Shown: positions 25,237 to 34,583, numbered from the stretch's first letter. The stretch: 64,000 nt of DNA from Synechococcales cyanobacterium CNB (GCA_030263455.1 SZOZ01000001.1:1-64000), one strand, 5' to 3'. Notes: generated by a model from the sequence alone, not told the origin. Translations and numbers: made by a program.

Positions 25237-25959
25237 CTGCTCGCCCTCAACCACGGCGTTCCGCAGCACGCCGATCGATTCGATCTCGACTTCAACAACG
25301 TCGCCGCCTCGCAGCCACACCGTGGGCGTGCGGGCCATGCCGACACCGCCGGGCGTGCCAGTGAGGATGAGTGTTCCCGGGGGGAGCGTTGTGCCGCGGG
25401 AGAGTTCGGCGATCAGGCGGGCGACCCGGAAGATCATGTTCGCGGTCGAATCGTCCTGCATCACGACGCCGTTGACGCGACAGGTGAGGTGGAGGCTCTG
25501 CGGGTTCGCGATCTCGTCCGCGGGGACGAGACGCGGGCCGACGGGGCAGAAGGTGTCGAAACTCTTGCCGCGCCAGAACTGCCCGCCAGAGCCTTTCTTC
25601 TGCCACCAGCGGGCGCTGACGTCGTTGGCGCAACAGTAGCCGAGCACGAGCGAGAGAGCATCCGCCTCCGGCACGTCGCGCGCCGGCTTGCCGAGCACGA
25701 CGCCGAGCTCGGCTTCGAAGTCGGTCTGCTCGCCTCCGGTCGCCGGGTCGCGGCAGCAACGGGGGATCACGATGTCGTCGCCGTGCAGACAGAGCGTGCC
25801 GAGGTTCTTGGAGAAGATCATGGGACGGTCTGGAACTTCCGCGCCCTGCTCGTGGGCGTGCTCTGCGTAGTTGCGTCCGATGCCGAGCACCTGCCGGATC
25901 GGCAGCACGTCCCCGCCTCGACGGACACCGACGCCCCAGTCAAGTCGTACGAAGTCCAT
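25228..25959 (-). CDS. fumarylacetoacetate hydrolase family protein
   Basis: 243 aa, the length of the FAH/hydratase-isomerase group. Landmarks: VLGIGRNYAEHAHEQGAEVP, the metal-binding segment TDFEAELGVVLGKPARDV (E-x-E plus downstream Asp), YCCANDVSARWWQ, FDTFCPVGPRLVPADEI and GTLILTGTPGGVGMAR. Members act on beta-diketone or 2-oxo acid substrates in aromatic catabolism or as oxaloacetate decarboxylases; no neighbouring catabolic gene narrows the substrate. Cytoplasmic. Confidence 0.92.
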   Translation of the reverse strand: MDFVRLDWGVGVRRGGDVLPIRQVLGIGRNYAEHAHEQGAEVPDRPMIFSKNLGTLCLHGDDIVIPRCCRDPATGGEQTDFEAELGVVLGKPARDVPEADALSLVLGYCCANDVSARWWQKKGSGGQFWRGKSFDTFCPVGPRLVPADEIANPQSLHLTCRVNGVVMQDDSTANMIFRVARLIAELSRGTTLPPGTLILTGTPGGVGMARTPTVWLRGGDVVEVEIESIGVLRNAVVEGEQAA

Positions 25960-26034
25960 TGCGGAGTCTATCCGCGCAGCGAAAACCTGCGCCCCATATC
26001 ACGCCCGCTGTTCATGCTTCGCTGTCCGCGGTTT

Positions 26035-27003
26035 CTACCCGACGACCTCGACCTCGCCGATCTCGGGGCAGAGTCCGGCGGCCGCTGCCTCGGTGAAGAG
26101 CACTCGCAGGGCCTCACGGCCGGCGTCGCCCATGTTCTCGGACATGGGGCTGACGTACATGGTGAGGTAGCGATCGACGAGGGCGTCGTCGCGCCACTCG
26201 GGCCTGGTCTCGGCGTGGAGGAGCAGCAGCCTTCGGCAGTCCTCGCGGTGGGCGCGCGCGAAGCGTACCGACTGGGACAACATGCCTGCGACGCGATCGA
26301 CGGCGCCACTCCCGAATCGCAGGTCGAGGTCGCGTCGAACAGCGTTCAGCCCGAGCGGGAGAGGGATGCCCTTCTCGCGTGTCCACCACTCGCCGAGATT
26401 GGCGACTTCGCGCAGGCCGACGGATTCGAAGGTGAGTTGTGCTTCGTGAATGAGCAAGCCAGCGTCGGCCTCGCCCTTTGCAACGATCTCGGGGATGCGG
26501 TCGAATCGCGCCTCGACGAATCGAGGCCGGTGCCCGAGCAGCAGTGAGAGCGCCATGAACGCCGTGGTGTCCGCGCCCGGGATGGCGACGAGTGGGAACT
26601 CGTCGCGGAGTCCGTCCTCGTTGGTGATCGGGGAAGCGGCCCGGACGACGACGCGCGGGCCGTAGCCTTCGCCGAACGAGCCGCCGCATGCGGTGACGAT
26701 GTAGCGGTCGCTGATGAAGGGGTAGGTAGCCGCGCTGATGGCGGTGGCGTCGAGGTCGCCCTGCCGAAAGGCACGCTTGTTGAGTTCGTGAACGTCGTCG
26801 GCGAGCGTTTCGAACGCGAATGGAGCGGTGTCCACGCGTGGCCGACCGGCGTCGTCGTTGACGGGATGTCCGCTCGGATCGCGCATGCCCGTCAGGGGCC
26901 ACCACATGGCCATGTCATCGCCGTCGGGGGAGTGCCCGAGGGTGAGTGTGGTTGCGCCAGCGCTCATGACCCCGACAGGCTCCTCCAGAAGCGGCGTTTT
27001 CAT
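26035..27003 (-). CDS. mqnD: 1,4-dihydroxy-6-naphthoate synthase (menaquinone, futalosine route)
   Basis: 322 aa. MqnD cleaves cyclic dehypoxanthine futalosine to 1,4-dihydroxy-6-naphthoate. Landmarks: LTLGHSPDGDDMAMWWPL (substrate-binding N-terminus), TAISAATYPFISDRYIV, VAIPGADTTAFMALSLLL, AGLLIHEAQLTFESVGLREV with the catalytic-His region, and LPLGLNAVRRDL. ATG 27003 (MKTPLLEEPVG) was chosen; ATG 26967 (MSAGATTLTLGHSP) is a strong alternative with GGAGGAG further upstream. Other mqn genes are not in the window. Confidence 0.9.
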   Translation of the reverse strand: MKTPLLEEPVGVMSAGATTLTLGHSPDGDDMAMWWPLTGMRDPSGHPVNDDAGRPRVDTAPFAFETLADDVHELNKRAFRQGDLDATAISAATYPFISDRYIVTACGGSFGEGYGPRVVVRAASPITNEDGLRDEFPLVAIPGADTTAFMALSLLLGHRPRFVEARFDRIPEIVAKGEADAGLLIHEAQLTFESVGLREVANLGEWWTREKGIPLPLGLNAVRRDLDLRFGSGAVDRVAGMLSQSVRFARAHREDCRRLLLLHAETRPEWRDDALVDRYLTMYVSPMSENMGDAGREALRVLFTEAAAAGLCPEIGEVEVVG

Positions 27004-27018
27004 CCCCCATTGCGGGGG
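27004..27018. repeat. G/C inverted repeat at the mqnD start
   Basis: CCCCC-ATTGC-GGGGG, directly upstream of the ATG at 27003; in mRNA it could mask initiation at this codon, which would favour ATG 26967. A related G/C hairpin lies at 27174-27188. Confidence 0.4.
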
Positions 27019-27173
27019 GACTCGCCGCACAGCACTCCGACACGTCGGCACCCGTATGGCCGTTCCCCGTTGAACCCCACGAGCCTGATAGAGAGGCCTA
27101 CGCATGAGCGGGGGCGGAGTTCCGTTCCGATGTCGATCGGGGGCGTGCGAAGCGTTCGTGAAACCGAGCATTG

Positions 27174-27188
27174 GGGGGGAAATCCCCC
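27174..27188 (-). terminator. hairpin downstream of purF
   Basis: GGGGGGAAATCCCCC forms a tight stem with a three-base loop, 39 bp past the purF stop. There is no clear T tract, so its use as a terminator is uncertain. Confidence 0.35.
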
Positions 27189-27190
27189 GA

Positions 27191-27220
27191 AGATCAGCAC
27201 GTCCAATACGACCATGTCAA
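27191..27220 (-). promoter_or_regulatory. possible promoter of mqnD
   Basis: On the minus strand TTGACA (27215-27220) is followed after 18 bp by TGATCT (27191-27196). The -35 match is perfect, the -10 match is poor. It lies in the purF-mqnD gap and would read toward mqnD through the hairpin at 27174-27188. Confidence 0.3.
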
Positions 27221-27226
27221 GGGCAA

Positions 27227-28726
27227 TCATCCGAAGATGCGCATCTGCTCGCTCTCGATGATGACGCCGGTCTCGGGCTTGTCCGGTTCGATGCGATAGC
27301 GGCCGTCCCAGCAGGCGGTGCAGTAATCGGCCGAGGGGCGTGTCATGCAACTGAGCAGGCCTTCAAGGGAGAGATAGTGCAGCGTGTCCACGCCGAGGTA
27401 GGCACGGATGTCCTCGACGGATCGGCCGTGCGCGATGAGTTGTTCGCGCGTTGCGAAGTCGATGCCGAAGTAGCATGGGTGAAGGATGGGCGGGCACGAG
27501 ATGCGAAGGTGAATTTCCTTCGCGCCGGCCTGGCGGATCTGCTGCATCTTTTCCCGGGTCGTGGTGCCGCGGACGATCGAGTCGTCCACAACGACGATGC
27601 GGCGACCGCGGACGATCTCGGCAATGACGTTGAGTTTCAGGCGGACGGCGGCGCGTCGCTCGTCCTGGGTGGGCTTGATGAAGGTGCGCCCCACGTAGCG
27701 ATTCGGGACGATGCCCTCTCGGTAGGTCAGGCGGCTCTGCCGGGCGAAACCCGCCGCGGCGGAACGCCCGGAATCCGGCATCGGCATGACCCAATCGGCG
27801 TCCGCTGGCGCTTCGACTGCGAGGCGTTCTCCCAATCGCTCGCGGACCTCCTGCACGTTCTGACCGAAGAGCACGCTCGCAGGGCTGGCGAAGTAGACGT
27901 GCTCGAAGGCGCAGTGCGCGAGCCGGTCCGCCGGGGTTGCAAAGCGCCTGCTCTCGACGCCCCTGTCGCCGAGTTTGACGATCTCGCCGGGCTCGACCTC
28001 GCGGATGAAGCGTGCGCCAACGACGTCGAGGGCGACCGTCTCGCTGGCGACGACGGGGCTTGTCCTTCCGGCGCGCTCGATCTCGCCGAGCACGAGAGGT
28101 CGCCAGCCCCACGGGTCGCGGGCGGCTTCGATGCGGTCGGGGAAGAGGAACACGAGGCTGAACGCGCCCTGCAGCCTGCGCAGGGTGGCGGCCACGGGGT
28201 CCGGCGCCTTCTGCTGCTGCGGCGAGGCGAGCAGGTGGACGACGACCTCGGTGTCGCTCGTGGTGTGGAAGAGGTGTCCCTGTTCCTCGAAGTGCGCTCG
28301 CAGGGCCGCGCCGTTGATGAGGTTACCGTTGTGCGCGACCGCGACCTGCCCGCCGACGTAGGACTCGAGCAGTGGCTGTGCGTTGCACGCGAGCGAGCCG
28401 CCGAAGGTCGAATAGCGAGTGTGCCCGATCGCGCCGGCGTGTCCGCTCGCCGCCAGTGTTTCCATGACGTGCCGGTCGAAGACGTCGGGGACGAGACCCA
28501 TGCCGGTGTGGCCTGTGAGTCGCTTGCCGTCGGAGACGGCGATGCCGGCCGACTCCTGGCCGCGGTGCTGCTGGGCGTAGAGGCCGAGGTAGGCGAGGTC
28601 GGCGGGGCGGTCGTGCCCCCAGACGCCGAAGACGCCGCACTTTTCTTTCGCCTCACGTTCCACGGCGACCGCACCCGGCTTGTGAGCCGGATCGCGCAGG
28701 ACGGGGAGAGGGATCGTCCGTGACAT
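27227..28726 (-). CDS. purF: amidophosphoribosyltransferase
   Basis: First committed enzyme of purine synthesis, converting PRPP and glutamine to phosphoribosylamine. 499 aa. The nucleophile Cys of the glutaminase domain is in KEKCGVFGVWG after a propeptide of about 29 residues, as in the processed PurF group. Other landmarks: QQHRGQESAGIAVSDG, HTRYSTFGGS, VAHNGNLIN, and the PRPP-binding loop VVVDDSIVRGTT. CPPILHPCYFGIDFATR and YCTACWDGRY near the C-terminus carry Cys residues typical of the Fe-S-containing PurF type. Start ATG 28726 was chosen; no strong ribosome-binding site is visible. It is divergent from rpsD. Confidence 0.96.
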   Translation of the reverse strand: MSRTIPLPVLRDPAHKPGAVAVEREAKEKCGVFGVWGHDRPADLAYLGLYAQQHRGQESAGIAVSDGKRLTGHTGMGLVPDVFDRHVMETLAASGHAGAIGHTRYSTFGGSLACNAQPLLESYVGGQVAVAHNGNLINGAALRAHFEEQGHLFHTTSDTEVVVHLLASPQQQKAPDPVAATLRRLQGAFSLVFLFPDRIEAARDPWGWRPLVLGEIERAGRTSPVVASETVALDVVGARFIREVEPGEIVKLGDRGVESRRFATPADRLAHCAFEHVYFASPASVLFGQNVQEVRERLGERLAVEAPADADWVMPMPDSGRSAAAGFARQSRLTYREGIVPNRYVGRTFIKPTQDERRAAVRLKLNVIAEIVRGRRIVVVDDSIVRGTTTREKMQQIRQAGAKEIHLRISCPPILHPCYFGIDFATREQLIAHGRSVEDIRAYLGVDTLHYLSLEGLLSCMTRPSADYCTACWDGRYRIEPDKPETGVIIESEQMRIFG

Positions 28727-29005
28727 GCGGAGGTCGGAGTGCGGGGAGCGAACCGCGATAGTTCGGGGCGGTTGTCTCACTATAGCGAACCGGCCCGCCA
28801 CGTCCGCATCGGACCGTGATCGTCAGGGAGCGGTTCTAGTCTGCCATGCCCGATTTGACCCCCACGCTGAACCGTCCTTCAATAACCGGCCCCAGCCCGG
28901 ATCGACCCCCGCCCGCAGTCGCGGCCACCGGGACGATCGCCACAGCGGGGCCTGTGCAAGCCCGTGGCGCCCCCGGCCCGATGCCGGAGAAGGACGGAGA
29001 ATTCG

Positions 29006-29605
29006 ATGGCCCGCTATACCGGACCGAAGGTCAAACTGTCTCGCCGCGTCGGCGTCCCGATCGCCGACAATCCCAAGCACACCTCGAAGCGAGCCTTGAA
29101 CCCGCCGGGAATGCACGGCTACCGGGGCCGGCGTCTGCGCGACTACGGCATCCGCCTCAACGAGAAGCAGAAACTCCGCTTCCACTACCACGTCTCCGAG
29201 CGTCAGTTCCGTCGCACGGTGGACGAGGCGAACCGGTTGCAGGGTAACAGCGGCGAACTGTTGCTCCAGTTGCTGGAACGCCGCCTCGACAACGTGGTGC
29301 GGCGCGCGGGCCTCGCCCGGACGATCTGGGCGGCTCGGCAACTGGTCGCGCACGGGCACGTGCTGGTGAACGGTCGCAAGACCGACAGGCCCAGTTTCCT
29401 CGTGTCGGTCGGCGACGTGGTGACGGTGAAGTCCCGGACGCACAAGCTGGTTCGCGAGAACATGGAATCGCTCTCGGGGCACGAGGTTCCCGGGTGGCTG
29501 GACATGAACCCGTCGGAACTGACGACGCGGGTGGTCGCGTTGCCGACGCCTGACCAGATTCCATTCGACGTGAACGCCAACCTGATCATCGAGTTCTACC
29601 GCTGA
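29006..29605 (+). CDS. rpsD: 30S ribosomal protein S4
   Basis: 199 aa primary rRNA-binding protein of the small subunit. MARYTGPKVKLSRRVGVPIA at the N-terminus contains no cysteines, so this is the zinc-free (C-minus) form. The S4 RNA-binding domain is RRLDNVVRRAGLARTIWAAR followed by LVAHGHVLVNGRKTDRPSF. GGAGA lies seven bases before the ATG. In many bacteria rpsD lies with rpsM, rpsK and rpoA; here it is isolated, with a SurA-like gene 48 bp downstream. The 279-bp upstream gap shared with purF must hold both promoters. Confidence 0.97.
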   Translation: MARYTGPKVKLSRRVGVPIADNPKHTSKRALNPPGMHGYRGRRLRDYGIRLNEKQKLRFHYHVSERQFRRTVDEANRLQGNSGELLLQLLERRLDNVVRRAGLARTIWAARQLVAHGHVLVNGRKTDRPSFLVSVGDVVTVKSRTHKLVRENMESLSGHEVPGWLDMNPSELTTRVVALPTPDQIPFDVNANLIIEFYR

Positions 29606-29653
29606 TCGAACGCCCCGGCGCGTCCGGCGCGCCGCCAGGAGCGACAAGGCACG

Positions 29654-31681
29654 ATGCTCAGGTTCCTGCGCAAGTACAACAAGTACATCCTCGTCATCGG
29701 CGGCGCGCTGCTGATGGTGGTCTTCCTCGTGCCGCAGGCGATCCAGTCGGCGACTGGCAACCCGATGAAGCGGACCGCCGGTCGCCTGGACGGGCAGAAG
29801 GTGTCGGTGGGGGACATGACGCTGGCGGCGCAGGAGGCCGCCGCGATCGGCGACTTCCTGCCCATGATGGCCGGGCTTGTCGACCGCGACGCCCGGGACG
29901 CGCACTGGCTGCTCCTCGCCCGCGAGGCGGAGCAGGCGGGCTACGTCGGCGGACCGGACGACGGTTTCGACTGGATCCCGGACCTCGCCCGCGATTTCGT
30001 CATCAACGACCTGTACCGACAGTACCAGCAGTTCGCGTCGTTCATCCCGAACATGGACGCCTTTGTTGCGCAGCAGTTCGCCTCGCCGCAGGGCCAGGAG
30101 ATGGTCGGCGAGTACGAGCGAGCGCTGTTGTCGAGGCGCATGTCGATCGCGGGTCAGACCCGGCTGACGCTGGACCAGTTCGACACCGCGCTCGCCAAGG
30201 CCCGCGGCATTATCCGCATGTTGGACGCCTACCAGCGGGCTGCCCGGTACTCTGATCGCGCGGGCTACGAGGTCGCGAGCGAGTACCTGAACCACGCCGC
30301 GGTCGCGTGCCTGCAACTGACGGCGGATGATCTCGCCGACGACTCGGCCGCGCCGAGCCGGGAGGAGTTGGCGGAACACTTCAACCGCTTCCGCGAGTTG
30401 GAGCCTGGGAGCGGCGAGTTCGGCATCGGGTACCGGCTGCCCCCGCGGGTCAAGCTTGAGTATCTCAGGCTGAGCCGGGGCGAGATCGAGGGTGCGATCC
30501 GCCTTGACCTCGTGGACCTGATGAAGCACCACTCGCAGCATCGGGACCGCTATCCCGGCGAGTTCGAGGCCGAGCGGCCGCTGATCGAGCGAGAGTTGCT
30601 GAGCGCGAAGGCGACGCGCGTCCTTGACACGGCGGATGCCGCCGTCCGTGCCGAGATCGCGAGGGCTGTCCGCCAGCTGCCGATGGCCGACGGCTACCGC
30701 GTGCTGCCGCCGGACTGGGCCGTGCGCCGGCCCGACCTGGTGGCGGTCGCGGAAGCGGTTGTGCAGGCGGTGAAGGACGCGGAGGGAGTGACCATCCCAT
30801 TGCCCGCGGTGTGGATCAAGGCGGCGGACTGGCTGACCGCTGCGGACCTGCTCGCGCTGGAAGGGATCGGCACGGCGCGTGCCAGATTGGGAACGCAGGA
30901 GGTGTCGGCTGTGCAGTTGATCGGGACGGTGCGCGAACTCGCCGGCCCGAACGACGTGGGCCTGCAAGTCGGCGTGCCATACGCCGACGCGACGCTCCGC
31001 GATGCGCAGGGAAACCGGTACTACTTCACCGTGCTCGACGCCTCGCGGGCGAAGACACCCGAGTCGATCGAGGAACTGCCGGATTCCAGCGTCATGGAGC
31101 GGGACTGGCGCTCGCTTCGGGCCTACGAGCGGCTCGCGGCTCAGGCCGGTGAGATCGCCGCGCAGGCCGCCGAGTCGGGCCTAGAGGCTGTCGCCGAGGC
31201 TCACTTCAAGCCGAATCCCGAGAATCCCGATGACCCGACACCGGCTTCCCGGATACAGGCTCGCGTCAACGTCTTCCGCGAGACGCTGCGGCCCGAGGGG
31301 TTGTCGTTCGGCACGCCGGAGTTCTGCCGCACGGTCTATGAGGCGGCATCACGCATCGACCCGACCGTGCCGATCGAGAGCGTTCCGGCCACGGAACGTT
31401 ACCTCGCGGTGCCCGTGCCCGTCGCACGAAGCCTCGTGGTCGTCCGCATCGACGGCTACGTGCCGTTGACTCTGGAGCGTTATCGCGAATCAGGGGACCG
31501 GGTGGAGCGCTTCCACGCGCAGGAGAGGCTCCGGTCGGTCGCGACGGGCGAATCGCCCTATTCGCTGGCGAATCTGATCCGCCGCCACAACTTCGTGCTG
31601 GTCGGGGACTACGCCTCCGGGCGTGCGGCGGAGGCCGGCGAGGACGAGACCGCGGAGGGCAATGGCGCCGAGGGTGGGTGA
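29654..31681 (+). CDS. SurA/PpiD-like membrane-anchored periplasmic protein without a clear PPIase domain
   Basis: 675 aa. An N-terminal membrane anchor (YILVIGGALLMVVFLVP) is followed by RTAGRLDGQKVSVGDMTLAA, typical of the SurA-N/PpiD chaperone domain (a short strand then helices). The middle and C-terminal parts are mostly helical, with VKLEYLRLSRGEIEGAIR and YYFTVLDASRAKTPESIEEL recalling PpiD, but no parvulin signature is visible. It probably assists outer-membrane or secreted protein folding; activity as an isomerase is not supported. The last 25 residues are acidic and Glu/Gly-rich. It ends four bases before the convergent MATE stop. Confidence 0.72.
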   Translation: MLRFLRKYNKYILVIGGALLMVVFLVPQAIQSATGNPMKRTAGRLDGQKVSVGDMTLAAQEAAAIGDFLPMMAGLVDRDARDAHWLLLAREAEQAGYVGGPDDGFDWIPDLARDFVINDLYRQYQQFASFIPNMDAFVAQQFASPQGQEMVGEYERALLSRRMSIAGQTRLTLDQFDTALAKARGIIRMLDAYQRAARYSDRAGYEVASEYLNHAAVACLQLTADDLADDSAAPSREELAEHFNRFRELEPGSGEFGIGYRLPPRVKLEYLRLSRGEIEGAIRLDLVDLMKHHSQHRDRYPGEFEAERPLIERELLSAKATRVLDTADAAVRAEIARAVRQLPMADGYRVLPPDWAVRRPDLVAVAEAVVQAVKDAEGVTIPLPAVWIKAADWLTAADLLALEGIGTARARLGTQEVSAVQLIGTVRELAGPNDVGLQVGVPYADATLRDAQGNRYYFTVLDASRAKTPESIEELPDSSVMERDWRSLRAYERLAAQAGEIAAQAAESGLEAVAEAHFKPNPENPDDPTPASRIQARVNVFRETLRPEGLSFGTPEFCRTVYEAASRIDPTVPIESVPATERYLAVPVPVARSLVVVRIDGYVPLTLERYRESGDRVERFHAQERLRSVATGESPYSLANLIRRHNFVLVGDYASGRAAEAGEDETAEGNGAEGG

Positions 31682-31685
31682 TCGG

Positions 31686-33280
31686 TCAGACCCGAGCGTT
31701 TGTCCACCCGCCTCGTGAGAACCGCCACGCGAAGACGACGGCCCGCGCGATGATCTCAGCGCACAGGCCGATCCACAGGCCTGTGAGCGTCGGCTCTTCG
31801 AGCAGCGGGTGAGGCAGGTGCTGACCGCCGCCGATGGGCACCTGCACGCCGGAGAGCAGGTACGCGAGCGGCAGGCGCACGCCATAGGTCGTGACCCAGG
31901 TGATCCACATGACGGCCTTGGTGTCGCCCGCACCGCGGAGCGCGCCGCGCAGCACGATGGCGACTGCGAAGGGCACCTGCACCGCGCCGCAGACGACAAG
32001 CAGCGGAGGCACCATGGCGAGGTGTTCCGGTTGCGCGCTGAGGACGCTGACAATCTGAGCAGGGAAGGCGACCAGAGCAAGGCCGAGCACGCCCATGATT
32101 CCCGATGCGAGCAGGGTGCATCGCAGCACGGCCGTGCGTGCGAGGGAGACGCTGCCCGCGCCGAGGTACTGCCCCGCGAGCGTGGCGGCCGCCATCGAGA
32201 TGGCGAAACCCGGGAGGAAACTGAACGCCTCGATGCGGATGGCGACGACGTGCGCGCCCGTGGTGCCGCCGGCCGCGTGCAGCCAGACGACCATCATCAG
32301 GACCAGGAAGTTGCCGGCCCACATGCCGAGGGTTTCGAAGAAGTTGGGCAGACCGACGCGGACGAGGCGCTGCATGGTGTGCCAGTGGGGGCGGAGGCGT
32401 TTGCGGCGCAGGCGGACGCCGTGCGAGCCGCGGACCATGAGCCACAGCATGAGGGCCGCGCCGATCGTGTGCGAGGCGAAGGTGCCCACGGCGATCCCTG
32501 CGACCCCCATGTCGAACGGGAACGGGTTCGCGAGGACGACGATCGATTCCGCGCCTTCGCCGTCGAGCACGCCGCGCGTGAGGTCAGCGCCGGCGAGCGT
32601 CCAGCTGGTAATGATGTTGACGAGGTTGACCACCGCCATGACGGCGAGCGGGCGGTTGGAGTCGCCCGCGCCGCGCACGCACGCGATGCCCACGAAGAGG
32701 ACGCTGGTCGCCGGGGCGGCGGCGGCCTGCCAGCGGAGGTAGATGGCGAATGCTCGCGCGCCACCTTCGGTGTTGGTCAACATGCCGGCGACGGGGCCTG
32801 CCACCAGCCAGATGGCGATGCCCACCGCGGCCCCAGCGGTGGCGGCGAGGGTGACGGATTGACCGACGGCGGCGTTGGCGACACGCCGATCGCCATGACG
32901 ATGAGTCCGATGAACCACATGACGTAGGCCGCGCTGCCGATGGCGTCGGTCTCGTCGGTGCCGAGCTGCGCGGCGAGGACGGTGTCCGTCAGGCCGACGA
33001 GGGAGTTGAGGAAACTCTCGACGAGGATGGGCCAGCAGAGAACCCAGATCGCCCCGCCCATGGTCAGGCCCGCGAGTCGGCCGGTCTTGAGCCGCCCGTC
33101 ATTGGTGAGTCCCGGCGCGCGTTCGAGTTCCGCCGGGTCGATCTCCATCAAGCCGCGCCAGTCGCCGACGACGGGGATTCTGCGCCTGCGGCGCTCCGCG
33201 GCTTTCGGAGGGGGTGTGCTGCTCGCGGTGTCGTGCTGCTCGTGGATGCCGTCCGGCACTGGCGACTCCGTTCGCCGCAC
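31686..33280 (-). pseudogene. MATE-family multidrug/drug:Na+ antiporter, broken by a deletion with frameshift
   Basis: Two reading frames together encode one MATE transporter. The N-terminal part (33280 to about 32885, GTG start) has ILVESFLNSLVGLTDTVLAA and SAAYVMWFIGLIVMAIGV. The C-terminal part (about 32880 to 31686) resumes with RVANAAVGQSVTLAATAGA and ends FAWRFSRGGWTNARV. The expected stretch of about 15 residues between them, around the first conserved G-x-x-x-x-x-R loop of the family, is missing and the frame shifts. This implies a deletion of about 45-55 bp not divisible by three. It starts seven bases after the stop of the B12/MeaB-type gene. Confidence 0.78.
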
Positions 33281-33286
33281 GGGCGA

Positions 33287-34447
33287 TCATGCGAGCAACG
33301 CGTCAAGCAGTTCCGGGACGCCCTTGCCGTGCGTCGCCACGGTCTCGAAGATCGGCCTGCGTCCGGCGACGTCGCGCAGGTCGCGGACGAGTTCGTTCTC
33401 GCCGGGGTGGTCGGCCTTGTTGCAGACGAAGACGTCGGCGATCTCGAGAATGCCGGCCTTGTCCATCTGCACGGCGTCGCCCATGCCGGGCGTGAGCACG
33501 ACGGCGGTGCGACCCACGTGCCCTCGGATGCGGGTCTCGTTCTGGCCGGCGCCGACGGTCTCGACGAAGAGCGTCTCAACGCGCGAGCCGTCCGGCGTCT
33601 CCAGGCCGCCGATCAGCCCCACGATGTCGTCTACGGCGTGGTAGTCCTCGCCGCTGATGGCGAGGGAGCGGTAGTACACGGCCTCTCCCATCGAGTTGAA
33701 ATCCACGCGCAGGCGATCGCCGAGGAGCGCGCCGTTCGTGATCGGGCTTTTCGGGTCGAACGCGAGCACGGCGCACCGGCCGAGTGTGCCGTTGTCCGCA
33801 GCACGCCGCACGTACTCACCCACCAGCCCGGCAACGAGCGTGCTCTTGCCCGCGCCCGGCGAGCCGGTGACGCCGATGACCCGGGCGGGACGGCGGCGCA
33901 TGGCCTCCTTGCGGACGTCGCGTCCGTCGTGCACGAGCGAGATATCGCGGGCGAGTTGGGCCGTCGCGTGCCCTCCCCCGATGCGCTGCTCGTAGGGGCG
34001 CACCGCGCCGCAGACGGCGTCGGCGATCTCGGCGAGGCCGACCCCTGTCGTGAAGCAGGCCGCGATACCGGCTTCCGTGAGTCTCGGCAGATCCTCCTGC
34101 GGCAGGATGCCGCCCATGTAGACAGGGATGTCGCCGCGCCCGACGGCGCGCAGTTCGTCCAGGAGCATCGGCCCGAGTTTCAGGTGCGAGTTGCTCATCA
34201 TGCTGGCGGCGATGACGTCGACGTCCTCGTCGCGGGCGGAGATCGCAAGGCTGCGGGGCGTCTGCCACAGACCGGAGTAGATGACGTGGACGCCGGAGTC
34301 GCGCAGGGCGCGGGCGATGACCTTCACGCCGCGATCGTGCCCGTCGAGGCCCATCTTGCCGAGGAGGACTCGCGGGCGGTGGTCGAGACCGGCGCAACGG
34401 TCGCGTTTCTCGAACTCGCTGGTCGGCGCGTTGAGTCTGCTGGTCAT
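33287..34447 (-). CDS. cobalamin-binding domain fused to a MeaB/ArgK-type GTPase
   Basis: 386 aa. Residues 24-150 are a B12-binding domain: RVLLGKMGLDGHDRG with D-x-H-x-x-G (DGHDRG, 35-40; His37 the lower-axial ligand) and GGILPQEDLPRLTEAGIAA. Residues 185-386 are a MeaB-type G-protein: GSPGAGKST P-loop at 195-203, LAFDPKSPITNGALLGDRLR, ETVGAGQNE and NKAD. MeaB chaperones methylmalonyl-CoA mutase. The order B12-GTPase is that of the first two thirds of the fused isobutyryl-CoA mutase IcmF, but the mutase part is absent. A separately encoded mutase must exist elsewhere, or this is a stand-alone form. Confidence 0.88.
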   Translation of the reverse strand: MTSRLNAPTSEFEKRDRCAGLDHRPRVLLGKMGLDGHDRGVKVIARALRDSGVHVIYSGLWQTPRSLAISARDEDVDVIAASMMSNSHLKLGPMLLDELRAVGRGDIPVYMGGILPQEDLPRLTEAGIAACFTTGVGLAEIADAVCGAVRPYEQRIGGGHATAQLARDISLVHDGRDVRKEAMRRRPARVIGVTGSPGAGKSTLVAGLVGEYVRRAADNGTLGRCAVLAFDPKSPITNGALLGDRLRVDFNSMGEAVYYRSLAISGEDYHAVDDIVGLIGGLETPDGSRVETLFVETVGAGQNETRIRGHVGRTAVVLTPGMGDAVQMDKAGILEIADVFVCNKADHPGENELVRDLRDVAGRRPIFETVATHGKGVPELLDALLA

Positions 34448-34522
34448 GCGCGAATGCCTCTCGGCCGGCCGCGGCTGGCGGGCGGAAGGATAGGCCCGGG
34501 GGATCGCTGACCCGCAGCGCAG

Positions 34523-34554
34523 AAAAAGCCCCGGACCCGCGACAGGCCCGGGGC
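34523..34554 (-). terminator. rho-independent terminator of the LEPR-XLL protein gene
   Basis: Stem GCCCCGG (34528-34534) with CCGGGGC (34548-34554) and, on the minus strand, five T residues (34527-34523) straight after the stem. It lies 30 bp past the stop of 34584-36878. Confidence 0.75.
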
Positions 34555-34583
34555 CGTACGAGCGATCGGACGCGGCCGTGGGC

